Below are positions 1 to 9,395 of a DNA stretch of 64,000 nucleotides, piece after piece. The notes beneath the pieces were generated by a model, which saw only the letters and a list, made by a program, of their open reading frames with translations, ran no database searches and was not told the DNA's origin. Both the position numbers and the translations under genes were made by a program. How positions within the stretch are numbered: the stretch's first letter is position 1; every line of letters starts with the position of its first letter. The stretch lies in contig JAYGHB010000008.1 of the NCBI GenBank assembly GCA_034931985.1, positions 1-64,000 of the forward strand, written 5' to 3'. The stretch is from Halotia wernerae. Its GTDB lineage: Bacteria > Cyanobacteriota > Cyanobacteriia > Cyanobacteriales > Nostocaceae.

Positions 1-2
1 AA

Positions 3-57
3 ACCCGCAATTCCTCCCAACACCGAATCAGATTACGGTGTGGGACTCCTTGCGGGT
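3..57. repeat. long imperfect palindrome at window start
   Basis: ACCCGCAA at 3-10 pairs with TTGCGGGT at 50-57, and inside it CCCAACACCG (16-25) pairs with CGGTGTGGG (36-44) with one bulge. It lies just past the 3' end of the minus-strand oxidoreductase gene, so it may act as its transcript end, but there is no U-tract and it may equally be a dispersed palindromic repeat. Confidence 0.5.
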
Positions 58-78
58 CTGGTTGAGTATTGCTTTACT

Positions 79-1629
79 CTAGAATTTCTTTAAATTTTTC
101 ACTGTCGGTCCATGCAAAATTTCTCCATTGCAACTAAAACGCGAACCATGACAGGGACAGTCCCAACTTTTCTCGCCACTGTTCCAAGCCACAACACAAC
201 CCAAGTGAGGACACACCGCAGAAACAGCGTGTATTTCTCCTGTTTCATCTCGGTAAGCGGCTACCTTCTCACGATCAACAGTGACTATTTGTCCTTCACC
301 GATCGCCACATCTACCAGAGATTTATTTAATCCCTTGAGGCGATCGCCTACCCAACGAGTGCCGACTTCCAAGTTTTGCTTTATACCTTGGGGACTGACA
401 AAAGGAGTGGCGCGGGTTGCATCGTATAAATCAGCCGCGGGATTTTCAATACCTAAAATATTGTCTGCAAGTATCATTCCAGATAGGGTTCCTTTAGTCA
501 TTCCCCACAGACTAAACCCGGTTGCTACAAAGGTATGCTTGCTTAAAGGAGTTAATTTTCCTATATAGGGTATCTTATCAAAAGATACAAAGTCTTGAGT
601 AGACCAACGATAGTCGATGGAATCAACACCAAAGCGAGAACGGGCATAATTTTCTAAATCTAGATATTTTTCTTCAGTATTTTCCACCATTCCCACTTTA
701 TGACCACCGCCACCAACAAGTAACAATAATCCATCCTGATCAGGAGTAGTACGAATAGAATAGTATTTTTCCCCTGTTCCTATGTACATTCCTTGAGGTG
801 CTTTGTCCTCTGTAATCCGCGCACCAATAATATAAGAACGTTTGGGGTAAGTTTTAGCAAAGAACAATCCCTCATCGGTAATGGGGATATTAGTTGCAAC
901 TATGACATCCTGTGCCTGAATAATTCCCTTGTTGGTAATGACTTGGCAAAGATTATTTTCCTCTACCTTCTCTACTCTTGTATTTTCAAATACATAACTT
1001 CCATTACCAGGAATTTGTTTGATCAGATGTAACAGGTATTTGCGAGAGTGAAATTGTGCTTGGTTGTCAAATTTAACAGCACCAGCAATAGGGAAAGGTA
1101 GAGAAGTTTCACGCACAAATGTTGCGGGTAGTCCTAGTTTTAGTGCTGCTTCTACCTCTTTTTCAATGTCTTTGAGATTATCTTCAGTCTCTGCAAAAGT
1201 ATAGGCACTTTGACGACTAAAGTCACAGTCAATTTGTTCTTCTGCAACCGTTTTAGCAACGAATTGTAGTGCTGCTTGGTTTGACTGTGCATATATACGT
1301 GCCTTTTCTTCACCATGATTTTTAATTAAATCTGCATAAATTAATTGGTGAAGTGAGGTAATTTTGGCTGTAGTATGACCGCTAACACCAGTAGATATTT
1401 GTTGCGATTCAATTACCGCAACAGTTTTACCTGCGCGTTTAAGTAATGTTGCAGCAGTGATTCCCGCAATACCTGCGCCAACAATTGCTACATCCACAGA
1501 TAGATTATTGCTAAGTGGTGAAAAATTAGTTGTGGGTGTCGAATCAATCCAGTAAGAAATGTGTTTTCCTGATAGATTAGGCATATTTTTTCGAGATACT
1601 GCTGGATAAATGAAATACTTTGATAACAA
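79..1629 (-). CDS. FAD-dependent oxidoreductase with C-terminal Rieske [2Fe-2S] domain
   Basis: A 516-residue protein. An N-terminal FAD-binding Rossmann motif (VAIVGAGIAGITAA, about residues 47-60) opens a DAO-type (glycine oxidase-like) oxidoreductase domain of about 400 residues. The last 90 residues are a Rieske domain with CPH and CPCH ligand pairs 15 residues apart, plus the two extra cysteines (LGC and CPC) that form a disulfide in high-potential Rieske proteins. This architecture is common in cyanobacteria and Bacillus (YhfW-like), but the substrate is unknown. Electrons presumably pass between the flavin and the cluster. An alternative start at 1584 (MPNLSGKH) would remove a 15-residue leader and may be the true one. 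The gene stands alone. Confidence 0.85.
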   Translation of the reverse strand: MLSKYFIYPAVSRKNMPNLSGKHISYWIDSTPTTNFSPLSNNLSVDVAIVGAGIAGITAATLLKRAGKTVAVIESQQISTGVSGHTTAKITSLHQLIYADLIKNHGEEKARIYAQSNQAALQFVAKTVAEEQIDCDFSRQSAYTFAETEDNLKDIEKEVEAALKLGLPATFVRETSLPFPIAGAVKFDNQAQFHSRKYLLHLIKQIPGNGSYVFENTRVEKVEENNLCQVITNKGIIQAQDVIVATNIPITDEGLFFAKTYPKRSYIIGARITEDKAPQGMYIGTGEKYYSIRTTPDQDGLLLLVGGGGHKVGMVENTEEKYLDLENYARSRFGVDSIDYRWSTQDFVSFDKIPYIGKLTPLSKHTFVATGFSLWGMTKGTLSGMILADNILGIENPAADLYDATRATPFVSPQGIKQNLEVGTRWVGDRLKGLNKSLVDVAIGEGQIVTVDREKVAAYRDETGEIHAVSAVCPHLGCVVAWNSGEKSWDCPCHGSRFSCNGEILHGPTVKNLKKF

Positions 1630-1855
1630 AATTAGTCTTTAAGAACAAGACTTAAAAATTTAGTTTTACTGATTTCTAACCTAGCCGCATTTTTGTGTTC
1701 AAATCATGATTGATATGAATAATGCTTTTTCTTAAATTAGACGTTACAGCATAGAAAATAAAACTATCTTACGGATAATTTTGACTAATAATTTGACTAA
1801 TAAATTGGAAGATATATTAGTCTTAAGGTATAGAGCAATAAATAAAAATCAAAAA

Positions 1856-1890
1856 TTAGATCCCCGACTTTGCAGAAGTTGGGGATCTAA
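1856..1890. terminator. hairpin between oxidoreductase and TspO-like genes
   Basis: TTAGATCCCCGACTT (1856-1870) pairs with AAGTTGGGGATCTAA (1876-1890): 15 pairs with one G-T and a 5-nt loop. It lies 26 bp past the stop of the minus-strand TspO-like gene and is placed to end that transcript. The motif also resembles a dispersed cyanobacterial palindrome, so its function is inferred. Confidence 0.5.
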
Positions 1891-1915
1891 ACTTAGTTAA
1901 ATCGCTCATCTTTCA

Positions 1916-2389
1916 CTACGCATCTTCAGGATTTAACTGCCTTAATTCTTCGGTAGTATATGCACCAACGGGACTCCAAACCAGATAAGGGATAAGTAAT
2001 AGCGCCGCTAGTTTGGAAATTGGTAAAATGCAGATGGCAAGAACAATAGCTGTAATTAATCCCGTTAGCCCAATCATTTCTCCTGCTTTGAGGCTGCGGA
2101 ACCTCAACATGAGAGGTATGTATGCGACGGTGATTATTTCTACCAATAGGTATAAACCCATCAGTAGCCAAGTAATTACGCCTCCGGGATTTTTTTGCCA
2201 GACCATATTAGCTGAAGCAGCACCACAAATAAAGATTACAGTCCAGATCAGCGGGATAATTGGCTCGAAAACTAGCCATTGGGGGCGACTCAACTGAGCA
2301 AACCATTTGACATCGCGGGGCGTGATGAAAAAACTAGCGATCGCAACGAAAAAAGTTACAGCCCCAATCATCATCTCAGATGTAATCAT
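1916..2389 (-). CDS. TspO/MBR-family tryptophan-rich sensory protein (copy 1)
   Basis: A 157-residue, five-helix membrane protein of the TspO/MBR (peripheral benzodiazepine receptor-like) family, whose members bind tetrapyrroles and similar hydrophobic ligands. Family features are the WF..L.RP.W segment after helix 1 and the IWTVIFICGA helix. The frame extends upstream to 2425, but the internal ATG at 2389 gives exactly the length of the adjacent paralogue (2464-2937) and aligns with its start, so 2389 is preferred. The two copies share the WF..L.RP.WL, IWTVIFICGA, LRSLKAG and LNPED blocks and are a tandem duplication. The ligand is unknown. Confidence 0.75.
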   Translation of the reverse strand: MITSEMMIGAVTFFVAIASFFITPRDVKWFAQLSRPQWLVFEPIIPLIWTVIFICGAASANMVWQKNPGGVITWLLMGLYLLVEIITVAYIPLMLRFRSLKAGEMIGLTGLITAIVLAICILPISKLAALLLIPYLVWSPVGAYTTEELRQLNPEDA

Positions 2390-2463
2390 ACTTGCACCCT
2401 TAGTTTTATACTGCAAGTCTGACAATTGAAGGGCGTGGGTTTAATCAGTCGCTGGTTGGAATC

Positions 2464-2937
2464 TCAGACATCTTCAGGATTGAGACTCATCATCTGCCAA
2501 GTGGTATATGTACCAATGGGACTCCACAATAAATAAGGAACTAATAACAGTGCTGCCCAACCAGAAATAGTTAAGACTGCAAGTGTCAGCAAAATACCGA
2601 TGATCAAACCTGTACCACCGAGAATTGTACCCGCTTTCAGACTGCGAAGCCTGAACATGACAGGGGTGTAAGCAATGGTGACAATTTCTAAAAGCAGATA
2701 TAAACCCATGATTAACCACGTTGTAGTGCTTCCTGGGTCGTGTTCCCAAACAATATAAGCTGACCAAGCACCACAAATAAAAATTACAGTCCAAATGACG
2801 GGAATTGCGGCTTCAAAAGTTAGCCATCTGGGTCTTTGTAAGCGTTTGAACCACTTGCGATCGCTTGGTGTAATCAAGTTAGCTGCCAAAGCAACCAAGA
2901 AAGCTACACCCCCAATTACCACCCAAGATTGAATCAT
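2464..2937 (-). CDS. TspO/MBR-family protein (copy 2)
   Basis: A 157-residue paralogue of the gene just downstream and probably co-transcribed with it (74-bp gap between stop and the preferred start of copy 1). It has five predicted membrane helices and the conserved WFKRLQRPRWL, IWTVIFICGAWSA, LRSLKAG, LLVPYLLWSPIGTYT and LNPED stretches. Canonical TspO proteins regulate or degrade porphyrins and respond to stress. In a phycobilin- and chlorophyll-making organism a role in tetrapyrrole handling is plausible but not shown by the sequence. Confidence 0.75.
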   Translation of the reverse strand: MIQSWVVIGGVAFLVALAANLITPSDRKWFKRLQRPRWLTFEAAIPVIWTVIFICGAWSAYIVWEHDPGSTTTWLIMGLYLLLEIVTIAYTPVMFRLRSLKAGTILGGTGLIIGILLTLAVLTISGWAALLLVPYLLWSPIGTYTTWQMMSLNPEDV

Positions 2938-3204
2938 GCTGCCCCTTATGCTTTACTGATCGCTACCTATCGCTTAAATATCACTCTTTATAGAGGAATT
3001 TTGTCAATTTAATTGCTAAAAGCTCATCATCCCTGAGTTTGATAACTAGGGTCAGTCGGTAATATTTAACTCCAATTGCTAGTATTCGACCAACCCAAAA
3101 GTTATCGCAAATGGAGGTAATCTATTCCTCAAGATCAGAAAATTCTTTCTGTAGGTGGGGGCAGACGGCAAGCTAATGGAAATATGATTTTAAGGTAGGG
3201 ATAA

Positions 3205-3801
3205 ATGTTCAGTCAGATGGAAAATAATATGCAAGCTGAGTCAGAAGCGAAACCACTTGTACCACCATCAGTTCATGGAATTGCTAATACTATTCGCTTT
3301 ACAGGCTGGATTGTCTTTTGGATGCAATTAGCACTAGCTGTGGTTTCAGGCTTAGTTTTGTTATTTGTTTCTACTGGTCGCGAGTTTTCCAGTCAACCGA
3401 ATGCAGGGCTGGGAGTTGGTATATTTTGGGCTGTATGTGGAATTTTAGTACTGTTATTCAGTGTATATTTAAATTTTAGTTACACTCGCTTAGGTAAGCG
3501 ATTAGATAATCCTAACCCTTCTCTGCATCCCAGTAAGGCAGATACGATCGCAGCGATACGACTGGCAATCATGGTGGGTTTAGTAGGAATGTTATTAACT
3601 TTATTAGGTGCTGGCTCAACCCTGGGAGTACTAGTAGCAAAATCGATCTCCCAACCCCCAGGTGTAGCGATTACTGACCCTTACAAAATTATTCGAGCGC
3701 TAGATGTGTTCGTAGAAGTAGCGAATGTCAATGGTATTGCTGCTCACTTTGTAGGTACTGCTGCTTCTCTATGGTTACTGGAGCGAGTGCATCAACATTA
3801 A
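3205..3801 (+). CDS. DUF3611 family membrane protein
   Basis: A 198-residue protein matching the DUF3611 family of cyanobacteria and chloroplasts. It has four hydrophobic segments (about residues 30-52, 68-90, 118-142 and 172-192) and a conserved N-terminal stretch, VHGIANTIRFTGWIVFWMQL. The function is unknown. The start is preceded by AAGGTAGGG at a good distance. The stop codon overlaps the stop of the convergent response regulator gene (3798-3801), so the two transcripts meet tail to tail with no terminator between them. Confidence 0.75.
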   Translation: MFSQMENNMQAESEAKPLVPPSVHGIANTIRFTGWIVFWMQLALAVVSGLVLLFVSTGREFSSQPNAGLGVGIFWAVCGILVLLFSVYLNFSYTRLGKRLDNPNPSLHPSKADTIAAIRLAIMVGLVGMLLTLLGAGSTLGVLVAKSISQPPGVAITDPYKIIRALDVFVEVANVNGIAAHFVGTAASLWLLERVHQH

Positions 3802-4472
3802 ACCAAACCTGAACGCAGTGCCACAACTGCTGCTTGAACGCGATCGTCTACTGCTAGTTTGTTCATAATTCCTCGGACGTGAGTTTTGACAGTGTTGGGA
3901 CTGAGGTAGAGTTTTTCGGCAATCTCAGGATTGCTCAATCCATCAACCATGAGTTTCAACACTTCTAACTCGCGTCCAGATAAGTTTCCAGTATTTCCCT
4001 TAACTGGAGGGGGTTTGAGATTGTCAATCACTCGCCGCGCAATCTGGGGATCAAGGTAAGCTGCACCATCAACGGCGGCGGCGATCGCACTTAGCAATCG
4101 CTCTACACTCGCACCTTTGATACAGTATGCATCTGCACCGCTAGAAAGTGCAGCAATAATTTCTGTCTCCGTTTGGTGAGATGTTAGCATCACTACATGA
4201 GTTTCTGGAAGTGCAGCTTTAATCTGCTGGGTCGCCGCAATACCATCAAGTCGCGGTAAGCCAATATCCATCACTACCAAATCAGGTTTTAATTTTAGTG
4301 CTGCTTGCACACCCAAATAACCATCTTCTGCTTGTCCTACAATCTCTAACTGCGGGTGAGCCATCAATGACTGTTCTAATCCTAGCTGCATCATTGGATC
4401 ATCTTCAACAATCAATACCCGCAATGGAGCATCTGTTGGCAGATTTAAAGGATGGCTGGTATCTGGAGACAT
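3798..4472 (-). CDS. NarL/FixJ-type response regulator
   Basis: A 224-residue two-component regulator. The receiver domain spans about residues 17-135, with acidic residues E23, D24 and D25, the phosphorylation site D69 (VVMDIGLP), T97 and K119. A LuxR/NarL-type HTH follows at about 160-222 (LSGRELEVLKLMVDGLSNPEIAEKL, then TVKTHV). It binds DNA when phosphorylated. No histidine kinase gene lies next to it, so its partner is encoded elsewhere. The 3' end overlaps the convergent DUF3611 gene by three bases. Confidence 0.9.
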   Translation of the reverse strand: MSPDTSHPLNLPTDAPLRVLIVEDDPMMQLGLEQSLMAHPQLEIVGQAEDGYLGVQAALKLKPDLVVMDIGLPRLDGIAATQQIKAALPETHVVMLTSHQTETEIIAALSSGADAYCIKGASVERLLSAIAAAVDGAAYLDPQIARRVIDNLKPPPVKGNTGNLSGRELEVLKLMVDGLSNPEIAEKLYLSPNTVKTHVRGIMNKLAVDDRVQAAVVALRSGLV

Positions 4473-4557
4473 TTAATAGTATGAAGGATGAAGGATGAAG
4501 TCAAAAGTCAAATCCTATGTTCTTGACTTTTGACCCTAAACTAATAAACTAACTTTT

Positions 4558-5532
4558 TTATTCTTCGACACGATAGCCCAATTCTGCCAACCTGATGCGA
4601 GAATGTCGCCATTTTGGTTGCACTTTAACAAATAGTTCTAAGTAGACTTTGCCAGAAATTAGCTTTTGAATTTGTTCACGGGCGGCGCTACCAATGGCTT
4701 TAAGCATTGAGCCACCTTTGCCAATTAAAATCCCTTTTTGGGAATCTCTCTCGACGTGGATGGAAGCAAGTACACGGGTAATAGTTGGTGTTTCTTCTAC
4801 TTGATCAATGGCGATCGCTACTGAATGAGGCACTTCTTCGCGCGTCAATAATAAAATCTGTTCGCGGATCAATTCGCCCATAATAAAGCGTTCTGGTTGG
4901 TCGGTTACTAAGTCTGGCGGATAATATAACGGCCCAGTTTCTAAACGTTCAATTAATAAGTCTTGCAGTTGTGGCAGTCCTGCACTAGTTTTGGCAGAAA
5001 ATTTTATCATTGGCCACTTTAATGGTGTAGCTAAGTGCTGATAACTATCATCAATGAATTGAGAATCTGGTGGTTGTTGATCGATTTTATTCAAACCCAA
5101 AATTACTGGTGTTTGGCTACGAATCAGCAAATCGGCAATATAGCGATCGCCTGTTCCACAGGCTACTGTTCCATCTACGACAAACAACACCACATCTACC
5201 GATTCAATCGCTATTTTGGCATTTTTCACCAGTACTTCCCCCAATTGATGATGGGGTTTATGAATCCCTGGGGTATCTACAAAAATTAACTGTGCCTCTG
5301 GTGTAGTTAAAATTCCTCGCAGACGATTGCGTGTAGTTTGTGCTACTGGTGAGGTAATAGCAATTTTTTGTCCGATTAATTGATTCATTAACGTAGATTT
5401 ACCGACATTGGGACGACCGATAATGCCGATAAAACCCGATTTAAACTCAGGAGGAGCCTGGGGAATCGATACTTCTCGTGAAAAAGAGAAGGCGTAATTA
5501 TCAATACTATTCACCTTTGGCTCCACAGTCAT
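4558..5532 (-). CDS. era: GTPase Era
   Basis: A 324-residue ribosome-assembly GTPase that binds the 3' end of 16S rRNA. The G domain shows G1 GRPNVGKST, G3 DTPG and G4 NKID. The C-terminal KH RNA-binding domain contains the IGKGG loop and the typical ending KVQPKWRH...LAELGYRVEE. An N-terminal extension of about 30 residues before the G domain is longer than in E. coli. It is monocistronic here, without the rnc or recO neighbours often seen in other bacteria. Confidence 0.95.
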   Translation of the reverse strand: MTVEPKVNSIDNYAFSFSREVSIPQAPPEFKSGFIGIIGRPNVGKSTLMNQLIGQKIAITSPVAQTTRNRLRGILTTPEAQLIFVDTPGIHKPHHQLGEVLVKNAKIAIESVDVVLFVVDGTVACGTGDRYIADLLIRSQTPVILGLNKIDQQPPDSQFIDDSYQHLATPLKWPMIKFSAKTSAGLPQLQDLLIERLETGPLYYPPDLVTDQPERFIMGELIREQILLLTREEVPHSVAIAIDQVEETPTITRVLASIHVERDSQKGILIGKGGSMLKAIGSAAREQIQKLISGKVYLELFVKVQPKWRHSRIRLAELGYRVEE

Positions 5533-5852
5533 ATTTTGTAGATTATAGTTGTGACAATTATATAATTCATAACCAAGTATAGCGCATTTTCTTGAAATTG
5601 TTGTTTGCTAAAAGCTCCTTACTTAGTATAAGTATTTATTGCTTAACTAGAATAATGTCTGGATTTTAAACTACCAATTGATGCAAATAAACACAGATCA
5701 TTACTTGGTAGAGCAGGATAATAATAATTTATTTTTTTTCACTTACTAGTTCTGATTAGCTATTTTTATAAGCTGATATGCAGCTAACTAAATTGTATAA
5801 TACGAAAACATAAAATTATTGTAGTGCGGGCATCTTCTTTGCGTCTCATCTA
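5533..5852. other. intergenic, AT-rich, nothing recognised
   Basis: A 320-bp AT-rich stretch between the 5' end of era and the 3' end of the deacylase gene. It should hold the era promoter, but I see no convincing -35/-10 pair, hairpin, repeat or short gene. Confidence 0.4.
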
Positions 5853-7043
5853 CTAAATAATTCCTAGAACAAACTCACCTTGATTTACTGCTTGATTAGT
5901 CGATGTATCATAAACTAATCCACCTTGTTCAGCAAAAATATCTATAACAGTAGGTAATTTACTTTCTTTATTAAAACTCAGAATTTGATATAGTCTATCT
6001 CCAGCTTGGACTACACTACCTAGTTCGACTCTAGCCTGAATCATACCACCTGCGATCGCATAATATTTCTTTCTTTTACTACTTGCAGCAAAAGTCATTT
6101 TATGGCTACTTTTGTGGTGAATCCAGTCAGGGATTTGCAGTACATCTTTTTGTGCTAAATAATTTTTTATACCCCGTACACCTTTAGCAACAGAATCAGG
6201 ATTTATCTGCATTCCTGCACCCAGTTCAAGCGTCCAAGCTTCTATATCAAATCTGATGTCTCTGCCTAGCTGTTGAAAATAACTTTCCAAAGCTAACCAA
6301 GGTTTGATAAAAGCCTCATCAAAAGCATCTCCATCATATTTATCAAGTAAAATTCCGAAATCTAGTAGAAAGTATTTTGCACTTTCTTCTCGATTTTGGA
6401 AGTAATAAAGGTAATCTAAACCTTGATTTGTAGAACTGTGTAAATCTATCAAGTAGTCTGCATCTAAACTAAGGTTTTGTAGTTGGTAGCGAAAATGTTC
6501 AGTATAAGGAACGCTACTTGGAGAATTAATTTCCTTTAAAAGTTTGGCAAATTTCTCTTTAATTATAGTTAGATAATTTTGGCGGACGGTCTCCTGATGA
6601 TCGTGAAGTTGAGATTTAGCAAAAGCTACTAAACTATCAGCTTCTTTCTCGTAGTCCCAAAAAATGCGGTTCCAGTCTTTAGCTTCGTAAGCACAAAATC
6701 GTCCCGGTGAAAAATGCTGAGCGCGTTCATTAATTCCCATAGGATTACAAACAGGAACTAACCAAATTTCACCAGCTAAATAAGTGTCATCCAGTGATAG
6801 TAAAAACTCGATTAGTTGGTAAATGACAGTATTACCAACAATTTCTGCACCATGCAAATTAGATTGAATATAAACTTTTTTACCAGTTTGAGCGCCAATG
6901 AACTTGTAAACTTGCAAAGACAAGCGATCGCCCGAAGCCATTTGACGTAAAGCAATAGTTTCAATAACTGGCAACATGAGATAATTCGGTAATAATTTTG
7001 AGTACATTATGGCTAGATATGTACCGAACTCAAGATTATACAA
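5853..7043 (-). CDS. succinylglutamate desuccinylase/aspartoacylase-family zinc hydrolase
   Basis: A 396-residue M14-like deacylase. The zinc ligands of the family are visible in NLHGAE (about residues 63-68) and DLHSS (about 201-205), and the catalytic glutamate in TLELG (about 270). Family members remove acyl groups from N-acyl amino acids. The substrate here cannot be read from sequence. The start is uncertain: the frame begins at 7043, but ATG codons at 7007 and 6977 follow, and homology-like sequence only begins near MLPVIET. The gene stands alone. Confidence 0.8.
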   Translation of the reverse strand: MYNLEFGTYLAIMYSKLLPNYLMLPVIETIALRQMASGDRLSLQVYKFIGAQTGKKVYIQSNLHGAEIVGNTVIYQLIEFLLSLDDTYLAGEIWLVPVCNPMGINERAQHFSPGRFCAYEAKDWNRIFWDYEKEADSLVAFAKSQLHDHQETVRQNYLTIIKEKFAKLLKEINSPSSVPYTEHFRYQLQNLSLDADYLIDLHSSTNQGLDYLYYFQNREESAKYFLLDFGILLDKYDGDAFDEAFIKPWLALESYFQQLGRDIRFDIEAWTLELGAGMQINPDSVAKGVRGIKNYLAQKDVLQIPDWIHHKSSHKMTFAASSKRKKYYAIAGGMIQARVELGSVVQAGDRLYQILSFNKESKLPTVIDIFAEQGGLVYDTSTNQAVNQGEFVLGII

Positions 7044-7164
7044 AACAACATGGACTATGTATCAATCTAAATTCATTTTTCAAACTTGTCTGGTTGATAA
7101 ATAATATCTCAAAATGAGAAGTAACAGATAAAAATTTAATTTCTGACATTTACCCCACCTCTCA

Positions 7165-7755
7165 ATGACTCTCTTGCCTTTCACCGATCTCAGGAAGGTA
7201 ACCGAACAACCTGCCTTTCCTGCACCTTCTGCTTGCCTAACACTCCTGATTAACCGTTTTCAATTATCTCCAGAAACCGTTGTGCTATTTTTAGCCGTGT
7301 TAATTGGCGGTAGTACTGGTATGGGTGTGGTCACGTTTCATTATTTGATTGAGATGATTAACCACTTTATGCTGGAAAATTTAATGGGTGCGATTTATGC
7401 CAAAATTTTAGTGTTTTTAGTCCCAGCAATTAGTGAACAAATGGCAGCACCTCCAGCTTATGCAATGGTGGGTATGGCAGCAGTTTTAGCTTCTAGTTTT
7501 AGAGCGCCGTTAACGACTATTTTAATGCTGTTTGTTTGAATTAACTCGCAACTACCGCATTATTTTACTATAGACCGCATGGCTTTACGAGGCCTGCATC
7601 AGTTACCTGTGGTAGCACGAGACAACCATGAACACATTTTAGGTTTATTAGAACGAGAGCAAATTACATTAACGTGCAACTTGGCAGTAACGCGTAAGAC
7701 ACTTTACCACTATTTACCAGTGCGATCTACCACAAATGTAGTCAATGGTCATTAG
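7165..7755 (+). pseudogene. ClC-type chloride channel/antiporter, decayed
   Basis: An open frame of 124 residues (7165-7539) holds the start of a ClC protein (LSPETVVLFLAVLIGG.TGMGVV) joined directly to the last membrane segment (PAYAMVGMAAVLAS.FRAPLT.ILMLF), so some hundreds of residues are missing between. The frame is then broken: at 7530-7540 a tandem GTTT shifts it to a TGA. Removing four bases restores the hallmark LFELTRNYRII, soon followed by another stop. Past that, from about 7577, remnants of a CBS domain remain (RGLHQLPVV.RDNHEHILGLLER). It is clearly non-functional. Confidence 0.85.
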
Positions 7756-7874
7756 TCAATTGTCAGTGGTTAATGGTCAGTGGAAAAAATAACCAACTGA
7801 CAACCAACAACTGACTCAAGACTAAATGTTAAACAAGCAGTGGAACAGATCAACAGATGACAGATGACAAATAA

Positions 7875-8291
7875 CTAAGCTGTAGCTTCTTCGGCTTCAA
7901 TACCTTCTTTATCGTCTGCGTCTACTTGCCTTAGACGAATGTGCTTTTTACCCAAAGTGATGAGAAACTCATCTCCTGGTTTAAGATTCATCTGTTTTGT
8001 ATAAGCTGAACCTATCAATAAATTACCATTCGATTGCACACTAATTCTATAGCTAGCACTGCGTCCACCACGCCCGTTGGCATTGGGTGCGCTGTCTAAT
8101 TGAATGCCTTCGGCATCAATTAAAGCATTTAAGAATTTCATCATATTGACACGCTCTATACCATTTTTGGTAACGGTATAGTAGCCGCACTTCTTAGCTT
8201 TGTCTTCTTTGCTCTCGTTCTCTAGCTCTTTAACTTTTTTGAGCAGTTCTTCCCCGACTAGGGGTTCAATTTTTTTCTGTTTAGGCATCAA
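7875..8291 (-). CDS. cyAbrB-family transcriptional regulator
   Basis: A 138-residue cyanobacterial AbrB-like protein. The N-terminal part (LVGEELLKKVKELE, then KCGYYTVTKNGIERVNMMKFLNALIDAEGI) is the cyanobacteria-specific region. The C-terminal AbrB-type DNA-binding fold (SYRISVQSNGNLLIG.AYTKQMNLKPGDEFLI) sits at the end, the reverse of Bacillus AbrB. Family members regulate carbon/nitrogen balance, photosynthesis genes and heterocyst formation. It looks more like the cyAbrB2 group, though I cannot settle this without an alignment. Start at 8291 or one codon downstream (MPKQKKIEP). Confidence 0.85.
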   Translation of the reverse strand: MMPKQKKIEPLVGEELLKKVKELENESKEDKAKKCGYYTVTKNGIERVNMMKFLNALIDAEGIQLDSAPNANGRGGRSASYRISVQSNGNLLIGSAYTKQMNLKPGDEFLITLGKKHIRLRQVDADDKEGIEAEEATA

Positions 8292-8869
8292 CTTAGGTCG
8301 AAAATGAATGGTTGAAGTCGTTGAATCGATTTTATTTTAACTGACGTTGAGCTATTAGGAACAGAATCCTTTAGTTTTTATCTCCGTCTAGCCAAGTATA
8401 TTACACTCATAGACGAAATTTTTGCACAATTTACAATATTGCCAATTAATATATTTTTAGAAACTGCTGATAACTATATATAGTTTGTGAATTACTGCTA
8501 AACTATATTTGTTTAAGTTTTTTAAAGTAGTAACGCTCAAAAGGTCATTTACAAAAACTAGGGTATAGGGGGTAGGGTGTGGGGTGTAGGGATAGAGTCA
8601 GAAATATTTTTTGGAGCGCACCCGACTCTACACCCTTATGGTTTCAAGCCCCTTAATTTTATTAATGGAGAAAACAAAATTTCTTCCTTGCTCAAATCCC
8701 CTAAACTCATTTGTGGAGATTCCCCTACACCCTAAACCCCATACCCCACAACCTTTTTATTAATTGGTCAGCTTGATAATCGAAGCACAAAACGATAAAC
8801 AAACCTGATTTTTAGTAAATAGTCAAGAATTTAAAGGTTTTTGACTGCTGATTATTGATTATTGAGTAA
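8292..8869. other. intergenic with G-rich heptamer repeats
   Basis: A 578-bp gap between two divergent regulator genes. At 8562-8602 is a purine-rich tract of GGGTATAG/GGGTGTAG units, and at 8725-8752 its complement-like C-rich counterpart (ACCCTAAACCCCATACCCC). The two could pair as a large imperfect hairpin. The rest is AT-rich and must contain both promoters, which I could not place. Confidence 0.5.
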
Positions 8870-9313
8870 ATGAAACTAACTACCAGAGGACACTATAGTG
8901 TAAAAGCGTTGTTAGATTTGAGCTTACAGCCCAGTTATGGCCCTGTATCTGTAAGAGCGATCGCACTTCGCCAAAATATTCCAGCTCCTTACCTAGAAAA
9001 ATTGCTAATAGAAATGCGTCGTGCTGGGTTAGTAAAATCAATTCGCGGTAGCGTTGGCGGATACAAACTAGCACAAGAGCCTGTACAAATTTCTATAGGG
9101 CAAATTTTAGAGGCAGTGGGCGAAACCATCACTAACTTACCTCATCACACTCCCACACCAGCACAAACTGAAGATTGGGTGACATTTACCCTTTGGCAAA
9201 GACTCAACCAAAAACTTAAAGAAGCTTTGTACAGTATTACTTTGGCAGATCTTTATTACGATGCTCGTAGCTGGCAAGCTTCACTTGGGGAAGAAGCTAG
9301 TTTTGTAATTTAA
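8870..9313 (+). CDS. Rrf2-family transcriptional regulator without Fe-S cysteines
   Basis: A 147-residue winged-helix protein of the Rrf2 family: MKLTTRGHYSVKALLDL at the N-terminus, recognition region PAPYLEKLLIEMRRAGLVKSIRG, wing GGYKLA. IscR and NsrR members hold an iron-sulfur cluster with three cysteines near residues 90-105. This protein contains no cysteine at all, so it must sense something else or act as an apo-type regulator (as proposed for CymR-like members). The gene begins a plus-strand group but is 170 bp from cbiB with a hairpin between. Confidence 0.85.
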   Translation: MKLTTRGHYSVKALLDLSLQPSYGPVSVRAIALRQNIPAPYLEKLLIEMRRAGLVKSIRGSVGGYKLAQEPVQISIGQILEAVGETITNLPHHTPTPAQTEDWVTFTLWQRLNQKLKEALYSITLADLYYDARSWQASLGEEASFVI

Positions 9314-9395
9314 AAATGGTCAGTTGTCAGTTGTTAATTTTCCCACTGACTATTAACTAATGTGAATTCTAGTAATAAAATTATCATAGCCGTTG

